Below, one piece after another: positions 1 through 4,353 of a DNA stretch of 9,850 bases. The DNA lies in contig CALXGU010000045.1 of assembly GCA_944387905.1 (NCBI GenBank), positions 1 through 9,850 of the forward strand, read 5' to 3'. This stretch comes from an uncultured Clostridia bacterium. GTDB lineage: Bacteria; Bacillota; Clostridia; Oscillospirales; QAKW01. The position numbers and the translations under genes were made by a program. The notes below the pieces were generated by a model, which was given only the letters and a program-made list of their open reading frames with translations, ran no database searches and was not told the DNA's origin. How positions within the stretch are numbered: the stretch's first letter is position 1; each line of letters starts with the position of its first letter.

Positions 1-6
1 TTCCAT
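1..6 (-). CDS. First two codons of a gene downstream of the histidine kinase (cut by window edge)
   Basis: On the minus strand the kinase stop codon TAG is embedded in TAGGAGTG. Seven bases after its GGAG core comes ATG GAA, which runs off the window. This is a well-spaced ribosome binding site and start codon, so a third gene probably follows the kinase in the same operon. Only Met-Glu is visible, so the product cannot be named. The call rests on the ribosome binding site alone. Confidence 0.4.
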
Positions 7-16
7 AGTAGCACTC

Positions 17-1438
17 CTAATCTTTATAAAGCGGCAGAGAAAACATGAACTTTGCATATTCTCCTTCCTTGGAAGTAAGAATAATGTCCTCACCGTGCTC
101 TTCTATAATATTCTTTACAAGATACAAGCCTATACCAGTACCTTTTTTATTGATACTTCGGCTTTTATCTGCTTTATAAAATCTCTCAAATATGTGCGCA
201 GCATCTTCTTTGGATATACCGCATCCGGTATTTCTTACATATATATTCGCCTTATCTCGATTGATTTCTATACCGCATTTTATTTGCCCGCCTTTTGGCG
301 TAAACTTAACAGCATTATCCATCAGATTATATACCACACGGTAAATAGCATCCTCATCGCCCTTAACTATGACGGAATCATCCGGGAAATCTGCCGATAA
401 AATTATCTCGCCCTGTTTTATTTTATCCTCAAACGCAAACAGAGCCTTACCTGCTGTCTTGACAATATCAAACGGTTTCATTACATATGTCATCTGCCCC
501 GACTGTATCCTGGCGACATCTAGAAATGACGATACCATCCTCGACACGCGCCGGGCCTCTTCCGATACGATAGTAAGATATTTGTTGTACTGGTCGGGAG
601 GTATAGTTCCGTCCAGCATTCCGTCGACGAAACCGGAAATAGTAGTCAGCGGCGTACGCAGCTCATGCGATACATCGGTAATAAATGAGCGGCGCACCTG
701 TTCAAGATTATCTATACCGTCCGCCATGGAATTAAACGCTATCGCGAGCGGAGCATATTCATTTGCATGATCTACGTTCAGACGCTTTGAAAAATCACCA
801 TGGGCATAGCTGCGGGCAACCGAGCTCATCTCATATAACGGACGCATCATGCGTTTGGTAAGAAAAAATATCAATATAAACGCTACAATAAGTACAATGA
901 ACCCGCAGAACAAAAACACAAACAAAGTTGCAGCTACTATCGAACCCACATTCATCTCTGAAGTGGTGACAAAAACAGCACCGCTGATTCCGTTATCACC
1001 TGATATTACGGGCACTCCCACTGTGTACCCCACTGACGGCCTATTTGTGGCAAACGAACATCTGGCGCGGTATACATTCCCCTCTAAAACCGTTCGAAGC
1101 ACTGCTGCAGACGGCAGCTTGCTGTCAATGTTATTTATATCAACAGTCGAGATTTCCAAAGTCCCGGAATCATTATATACTAGAACCTCGCTGCGGGTCG
1201 TCTCCTTGACGGCTGAAATCGAAGCCCCGAAAATATTACCCGCGATAATATAATAATTTTCAGGCATTTCAGCAACTGTTTTTGCTATTTTATTTGCCGC
1301 GCGCTCCATGCTCTCTATCTGATTGTCAAAGGTCCTGAGTCCTAATACCAGGCTTGCTACAAACCCCAAAACGGCAACGGTTATAAAAACTATAAGCGCG
1401 CACACACTGTAATATCTTAAAAATATCCTTTTATGCAT
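17..1438 (-). CDS. Membrane sensor histidine kinase (HAMP, HisKA, HATPase_c)
   Basis: This 473-residue kinase should autophosphorylate on a histidine in response to an envelope signal and pass the phosphate to the response regulator encoded just upstream. Transmembrane segments lie at about residues 11-34 and 166-193, flanking an extracytoplasmic sensor region of about 130 residues that may be a PAS/Cache-like fold. A HAMP linker spans about 194-246. The phosphoacceptor H-box is SHELRTPL (257-264), with His258 as the acceptor. The catalytic domain has an N-box (NLMDNAVKFTP, 371-381), a G1 box NTGCGI (403-408), an F-box (FERFYKADKSRS, 417-428) and a G2 box GTGIGL (433-438). The G1 box has Asn403 where the textbook motif has Asp; related clostridial kinases often carry NTG there, as I recall. 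The start ATG follows the regulator stop by 3 nt without a good Shine-Dalgarno sequence, so translational coupling is likely. The signal is unknown. Confidence 0.95.
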   Translation of the reverse strand: MHKRIFLRYYSVCALIVFITVAVLGFVASLVLGLRTFDNQIESMERAANKIAKTVAEMPENYYIIAGNIFGASISAVKETTRSEVLVYNDSGTLEISTVDINNIDSKLPSAAVLRTVLEGNVYRARCSFATNRPSVGYTVGVPVISGDNGISGAVFVTTSEMNVGSIVAATLFVFLFCGFIVLIVAFILIFFLTKRMMRPLYEMSSVARSYAHGDFSKRLNVDHANEYAPLAIAFNSMADGIDNLEQVRRSFITDVSHELRTPLTTISGFVDGMLDGTIPPDQYNKYLTIVSEEARRVSRMVSSFLDVARIQSGQMTYVMKPFDIVKTAGKALFAFEDKIKQGEIILSADFPDDSVIVKGDEDAIYRVVYNLMDNAVKFTPKGGQIKCGIEINRDKANIYVRNTGCGISKEDAAHIFERFYKADKSRSINKKGTGIGLYLVKNIIEEHGEDIILTSKEGEYAKFMFSLPLYKD

Positions 1439-1441
1439 AAA

Positions 1442-2134
1442 TCAATAGGTTTCGAATTTGTACCCAACGCCCCAGACCGTTTTTATTGTCCACTTATCCG
1501 AAACACCCTCCAGCTTTTCGCGTATTCTTTTTATATGAACGTCTACAGTTCTTGAATCTCCGAAATACTTAAATCCCCAGATTTCATCTAACAGCTGGTC
1601 GCGTGTAAAAACGCGGTTGGGATTTTTAGCTAAATGATACAGCAGTTCTATCTCCTTAGGAGGCGCATCTATATCTTTTCCGCGGACTCTGAGTTTATAA
1701 TTTGTAAGAGACACATACAAATTTTCATATTCCACTTCCTGCTTATCCGTTGATGCCGTAACACCGGAAAGGTCTTTCGTACGCCTTATGACGCTTTTTA
1801 TGCGGGCAACAAGTTCTTTGCTGTCAAACGGCTTTGTAACATAATCGTCAGCTCCCAATTCAAGACCCAGGACCTTGTCAAATGTCTCGCCCTTGGCAGA
1901 CAACATTATTATCGGGACATTAGAGGTTTTGCGTATTTCTCTGCATACCTCCCACCCGTCCTTGCCGGGAAGCATGATATCTAAAAGCACAAGATCGAAT
2001 TTATCACCTGAAAACTTACTGACAGCGTCATTGCCGTCATAGGCACACTCTACCTCATATCCTTCTTTTACAAGATACAGACTTAAAAGATCACAAATAT
2101 TCTTTTCGTCATCTACAATTAAAATCCTGCTCAT
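1442..2134 (-). CDS. OmpR/PhoB-family response regulator, winged-helix
   Basis: This 230-residue DNA-binding regulator is the partner of the downstream kinase. The receiver domain covers residues 1-118, with acidic pocket Asp8/Asp9, phosphoacceptor Asp52 (in LLDIMLPGKDG), Ser79 and Lys101 (KPF). The C-terminal winged helix-turn-helix covers about 135-230, with recognition helix RTVDVHIKRIREKL (195-208) and the wing ending in VWGVGYKFE. The frame is open upstream to 2272, but that extension has no family similarity and runs into the end of the YigZ gene. The ATG at 2134 is preceded by GGAGG (2140-2144) at proper spacing and gives the usual receiver start MSRILIVDDE. Target genes cannot be read from the protein. 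The two-gene organisation resembles PhoP/PhoR, VanR/VanS and ResD/ResE types, without enough detail to choose. Confidence 0.95.
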   Translation of the reverse strand: MSRILIVDDEKNICDLLSLYLVKEGYEVECAYDGNDAVSKFSGDKFDLVLLDIMLPGKDGWEVCREIRKTSNVPIIMLSAKGETFDKVLGLELGADDYVTKPFDSKELVARIKSVIRRTKDLSGVTASTDKQEVEYENLYVSLTNYKLRVRGKDIDAPPKEIELLYHLAKNPNRVFTRDQLLDEIWGFKYFGDSRTVDVHIKRIREKLEGVSDKWTIKTVWGVGYKFETY

Positions 2135-2139
2135 AACAG

Positions 2140-2144
2140 CCTCC
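2140..2144 (-). promoter_or_regulatory. Ribosome binding site fixing the response-regulator start
   Basis: GGAGG on the minus strand lies 5 nt before the ATG at 2134. It decides against the longer open frame that begins at 2272 and overlaps the YigZ coding region. Confidence 0.85.
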
Positions 2145-2172
2145 TTTTTTATTATCTGCAATTTACTCTTAC

Positions 2173-2181
2173 AGTATAACA
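2173..2181 (-). promoter_or_regulatory. Probable extended -10 promoter for the two-component operon
   Basis: On the minus strand TGTTATACT occurs (TG at 2180-2181, then the -10 TATACT at 2173-2178), giving a transcript start near 2166 and a leader of about 30 nt. No convincing -35 hexamer sits 17 nt upstream, which is typical of TG-extended or activator-dependent promoters. Directly upstream are TTCACA and TTAAAC spaced 11 bp apart, a possible regulator site. No terminator is visible between yigZ and this site, so readthrough from yigZ is also possible. Confidence 0.4.
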
Positions 2182-2228
2182 GTTCATACAAAAAATGGTT
2201 TAATAAAATGTGAACAAATTTATTACTT

Positions 2229-2855
2229 TTATTTAAAACTGTCAAATCCGCACGAAATACAGCAAAAATCAAGCTTTCCGCTGAGTATATCGGTCAGTTC
2301 GCTTTGTATTTTGTCAAGCTGACTCTTAATTACGGTGATGACCATGCACACATTTTGCTCAAATAAGCACGACACACGAATATGCGTTATGTTTTCCAGA
2401 TATTTTTCTACTTTTGAATAGTTCTTATAGTCAAACGTCAGTTTCAACGTAGCGCTTTCTAGCCTGAGCGCCGTTTCAGACTGGGCAAGCGCCAGAGAAA
2501 CACTTTTTCCGTATGCGCGTATGAGACCTGCACCGCCCAGAAGTATGCCTCCGAAATATCTTGTTACAACCGCACAGGTGTTATATACGTCCTCTTTTTT
2601 CAGTACCTCCAGCATCGGCATGCCGGCAGTGCCGCTCGGCTCACCGTCATCGGAAAAACGTTCGGTGCGGGGATTCCACAGCCGATATGCTGTACAGTTA
2701 TGAGTTGCGTCTTTATGCATGGCACGTACAGAGCTTATAAAATCCTGCGCTTCTTTTTCTGTTTCAGCATATTTAAGATGGCATATAAACCTGCTCTTTT
2801 TTTCGGTAAATTCAACAGTACAGTCCCGCGCTGTCACTTTATATCCGTTTTCCAT
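2229..2855 (-). CDS. yigZ: YigZ / IMPACT-family (UPF0029) protein
   Basis: This 208-residue cytosolic protein belongs to the YigZ/YvyE family, related to the N-terminal domain of eukaryotic IMPACT. The N-terminal domain has conserved SRFI (21-24), HNCTAYR (52-58) and FSDDGEPSGTAGMPML (67-82). The family signature RYFGGILLGGAGLIRAYGKS spans 99-118. The smaller C-terminal domain, from about 135 on, has the expected ferredoxin-like length. The family is linked to nucleic-acid or translation-factor binding, but no firm biochemical activity is established in bacteria, so I leave function open. Start ATG 2855 is preceded by the weak Shine-Dalgarno sequence GGAAAGGAAAAG. The gene is divergent from the TIM-barrel gene and lies 94 nt upstream of the response regulator, on the same strand. 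Confidence 0.93.
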   Translation of the reverse strand: MENGYKVTARDCTVEFTEKKSRFICHLKYAETEKEAQDFISSVRAMHKDATHNCTAYRLWNPRTERFSDDGEPSGTAGMPMLEVLKKEDVYNTCAVVTRYFGGILLGGAGLIRAYGKSVSLALAQSETALRLESATLKLTFDYKNYSKVEKYLENITHIRVSCLFEQNVCMVITVIKSQLDKIQSELTDILSGKLDFCCISCGFDSFK

Positions 2856-2883
2856 TGACTTTTCCTTTCCGGTAATATATTAT
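2855..2883 (+). promoter_or_regulatory. Promoter for the TIM-barrel gene (TTGACT-17-TATTAT)
   Basis: The -35 TTGACT (2855-2860) matches the consensus at five of six positions, and the -10 TATTAT (2878-2883) follows after 17 bp. The start would be near 2890, giving a leader of about 53 nt. The -35 box overlaps the yigZ start codon on the other strand. The surrounding AT-rich repeat makes chance -10 matches easy, so the call is moderate. Confidence 0.5.
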
Positions 2884-2898
2884 TATATTATTATATTA
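2877..2898. repeat. 8-bp tandem repeat (ATATTATT, about 2.75 copies) in the divergent promoter region
   Basis: ATATTATT is repeated twice and followed by ATATTA. The tract is framed by an inverted repeat, GTAATAT (2872-2878) and ATATTAC (2893-2899), so the region is both repetitive and nearly palindromic. Both predicted -10 boxes lie inside it. It could be simple AT-rich melting DNA or an operator. Confidence 0.6.
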
Positions 2899-2913
2899 CG
2901 GGGTTTTTTTCAA
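2885..2913 (-). promoter_or_regulatory. Promoter for yigZ (TTGAAA-17-TAATAT)
   Basis: On the minus strand the -35 TTGAAA (2908-2913) and -10 TAATAT (2885-2890) are separated by exactly 17 bp. Transcription would start near 2878, leaving a leader of about 23 nt that holds the GGAAAGGAAAAG ribosome binding site. The -10 box lies one base from the -10 box of the opposing promoter. Confidence 0.55.
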
Positions 2914-2927
2914 GAATATATTTAATT

Positions 2928-2935
2928 GAGGGTGG
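2928..2935 (+). promoter_or_regulatory. Ribosome binding site favouring ATG 2943 over TTG 2937
   Basis: GAGGGTGG ends 7 nt before the ATG at 2943 but only 1 nt before the in-frame TTG at 2937. The ATG is therefore the likely start. Confidence 0.7.
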
Positions 2936-2942
2936 CTTGGAT

Positions 2943-3761
2943 ATGAAAAAAGGCGCTTTCTTTTGGCAGCTGGATAAAGCGGTCCAAAACAAAGAGGCAG
3001 ATACTCTTGAACAAGTTCTTCAAAAGCTTGTTACGCTGGGGCTGTCTTTTACTGATGTCGGGGCTGTAGATTTGACACGCGGCCGAGGACCGAGACAACT
3101 GTCCGCAAAACTCAAAAACAACGGGATTTATGCCGCGTCTTTTTATTATATTGTAAACTTTGATGACGTCAGCATTGATTTGACAGAACTCAGCAAACGT
3201 ATGGCGGATTGCTGCGCTCAGCTTGACTGTAAACTTCTGATGCCGGTCCCCAGAATAACAACGCCTGATTCCGGTTTCAATGAGCGCCGGCAACGTCAAG
3301 ATAAAATTATCGAATACTTATACGAAACGGAATCTATCGCCGAAAAATACGATATAAAGATTACCATTGAAAACTTTTCGGATATAAGAACTCCGTTTTC
3401 TACTATCGATGACATAAAATATTTTCTGAAAAAACTACCCGATATCTATTATACTCTTGATACCGGCAATTTTTGGTTTACCGATAATGATCCGTTGCAC
3501 GCAGCAGATCAATTCGCATCAAAGATAATACATGTACATTTAAAAGATATCATGCCCAAAAGCGACGGATATTTGAATATCAACAAAAAAACCTGTGACA
3601 GTGTTGCCGTCTCAGACGGGATAATTCCGATTGAGAATATCCTGCGTAAGTTAAATAAGACAGGCTACGACAAAGGTATAAGCATAGAAATAAACGACGT
3701 TTCCCGTCTGCTTGAAAATACGATAAAATCCCTTGATTATTTGAAAAAACTGGGATATTAA
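2943..3761 (+). CDS. Sugar phosphate isomerase/epimerase-like TIM-barrel protein
   Basis: This 272-residue protein has the layout of the xylose-isomerase-like TIM barrel family (AP endonuclease 2 superfamily), which includes sugar epimerases, IolE/IolI-type enzymes and hydroxypyruvate isomerase. Candidate metal ligands appear in the expected order at the ends of strands 5 to 8: Glu143 in TIENFS, Asp173 in YTLDTGNFW, His199 in HVHLKD and Glu249 in SIEIN. This Glu-Asp-His-Glu set supports an intact metal-dependent active site. There is no signal peptide or membrane segment, so it should be cytosolic. The substrate cannot be read from sequence or neighbours: it is a single gene, divergent from yigZ and separated from rpsO by the latter's own promoter. 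Endonuclease IV activity is unlikely because the protein lacks that enzyme's larger ligand set. Confidence 0.85.
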   Translation: MKKGAFFWQLDKAVQNKEADTLEQVLQKLVTLGLSFTDVGAVDLTRGRGPRQLSAKLKNNGIYAASFYYIVNFDDVSIDLTELSKRMADCCAQLDCKLLMPVPRITTPDSGFNERRQRQDKIIEYLYETESIAEKYDIKITIENFSDIRTPFSTIDDIKYFLKKLPDIYYTLDTGNFWFTDNDPLHAADQFASKIIHVHLKDIMPKSDGYLNINKKTCDSVAVSDGIIPIENILRKLNKTGYDKGISIEINDVSRLLENTIKSLDYLKKLGY

Positions 3762-3781
3762 AAAATACGCCGACATAAATA

Positions 3782-3834
3782 ATTTTTAAAAAAACAAAAA
3801 AACTATTTACAAAATAATAAGGCAGGTATATAAT
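3782..3834 (+). promoter_or_regulatory. Strong rpsO promoter with A-tract UP element
   Basis: The -35 TTTACA (3806-3811) and a perfect -10 TATAAT (3829-3834) are separated by 17 bp, with a start near 3841. Just upstream (3782-3803) is a run of T then two A-tracts, the position and composition of an UP element that contacts the polymerase alpha subunits. This suits a highly expressed ribosomal protein gene. Confidence 0.8.
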
Positions 3835-3849
3835 ATTTATTATGTTTAA

Positions 3850-3918
3850 CTATACTCGGAATCAGGCATGTCACCTGCGGAGTCTGAGTATAGCCGGACA
3901 AATTTACAGAAAGGTGAT
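3850..3918 (+). promoter_or_regulatory. Structured rpsO leader, probable S15 autoregulatory element
   Basis: An 8-bp stem joins CTATACTC (3850-3857) to GAGTATAG (3886-3893). It continues inward with G3858-U3885, G3859-C3884 and A3860-U3883, which forms the adjacent G-U/G-C motif that S15 is known to recognise in 16S rRNA and in E. coli rpsO mRNA. A three-base bulge then leads to a second stem, CAGG (3863-3866) with CCTG (3874-3877), closing a 7-nt loop. The segment TCACCT (3871-3876) is a perfect complement of AGGTGA (3912-3917) in the ribosome binding site, so a pseudoknot or alternative pairing could hide the site. This fits feedback repression of translation by S15. The structure is seen in the sequence; the regulation is inferred. 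Confidence 0.6.
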
Positions 3919-3924
3919 AAAGCA

Positions 3925-4191
3925 ATGATCAAAAAAGAAATCAAAACCTCTGTTATCGAACAAAACAGACTTCACGACACAGATACTGGCTCACCTGAGG
4001 TTCAGATAGCTATACTCACAGCAAGAATCAACGAGCTGACAGAACATCTGAAGAAAAACCCCAACGACCATCACTCAAGACGCGGTCTGCTCAAAATGGT
4101 AGGTAACAGACGTAACCTTCTTAATTATCTGATTAAAAAGGATATCACAAGATACCGTGCGATTATTGAGAAACTCAATATCAGAAAGTAA
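3925..4191 (+). CDS. rpsO: 30S ribosomal protein S15
   Basis: This is an 88-residue small-subunit protein that binds the central domain of 16S rRNA early in 30S assembly and forms intersubunit bridges. The sequence is typical over its full length: GSPEVQIAILTARINELTEHL in the first half, then DHHSRRGLLKMVGNRRNLLNYL with the conserved His-His-Ser-Arg-Arg-Gly RNA-binding turn, and a basic C-terminus. The length matches the usual 88-89 residues. ATG 3925 is chosen because AAGGTGA (3911-3917) ends 7 nt before it. An upstream in-frame ATG at 3868 lies inside the folded leader and would add 19 unrelated residues. It is followed by pnp, the common rpsO-pnp order. Confidence 0.98.
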   Translation: MIKKEIKTSVIEQNRLHDTDTGSPEVQIAILTARINELTEHLKKNPNDHHSRRGLLKMVGNRRNLLNYLIKKDITRYRAIIEKLNIRK

Positions 4192-4196
4192 ACTTT

Positions 4197-4228
4197 TATA
4201 GGCGGAATTTTTACAAATTTCGCCTATA
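4197..4228 (+). terminator. 14-bp hairpin after rpsO, weak or leaky terminator
   Basis: TATAGGCGGAATTT (4197-4210) pairs along its full length with AAATTTCGCCTATA (4215-4228), with one G-U pair and a four-base loop. The stem starts six bases after the rpsO stop. It is followed by TCCATTTTAAAA rather than a clean T-run, so it may terminate only partly, or protect and process the rpsO 3' end, while letting transcription reach pnp. Confidence 0.55.
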
Positions 4229-4249
4229 TCCATTTTAAAACATCATATA

Positions 4250-4329
4250 CCGGAACGGCGGCAGTTTAGCAGTTAAATGTATGCTTTGCGGAAAGCGTAT
4301 ATTTCAGTGTTAAACAGCGGCCTTACCGG
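4250..4329 (+). promoter_or_regulatory. Long pnp leader hairpin, candidate RNase III/PNPase control element
   Basis: Bases 4250-4287 pair in register with 4329-4292 around the tetraloop GCGG (4288-4291). By hand count 32 of 38 positions pair, including three G-U pairs. The only mismatches are single opposed bases at 4254, 4256, 4260, 4263, 4272 and 4274. The top 13 bp are continuous. The hairpin ends 12 nt before the AGGAGGT ribosome binding site of pnp. E. coli pnp mRNA carries a long 5' hairpin that RNase III cuts, after which PNPase represses its own synthesis. The same placement here suggests a similar role, as inference. A small palindromic mobile repeat is the alternative. Confidence 0.6.
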
Positions 4330-4341
4330 AAAAACAATTCA

Positions 4342-4348
4342 GGAGGTA
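4342..4348 (+). promoter_or_regulatory. Ribosome binding site of pnp
   Basis: AGGAGGT lies just upstream of ATG 4354 with about 5 nt between them, a near-perfect complement of the 16S rRNA 3' end. It is outside the leader hairpin and so accessible. Confidence 0.85.
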
Positions 4349-4353
4349 CTTAA

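Noticed and set aside
2135..2272. 46-residue N-terminal extension of the response regulator
   Set aside because: It overlaps the yigZ end, has no family similarity, and the GGAGG site supports ATG 2134.
2922..3299. Minus-strand open frame opposite the TIM-barrel gene
   Set aside because: Antisense shadow of a well-supported gene, with no recognisable domain or ribosome binding site.
3868..3924. Upstream ATG extending rpsO by 19 residues
   Set aside because: It lies inside the folded leader, and S15 homologues start at 3925.
4210..4239. Possible pnp promoter (TTTACA with a downstream TTTTAA)
   Set aside because: The -10 match is poor and the -35 lies within the rpsO hairpin; too weak to call.
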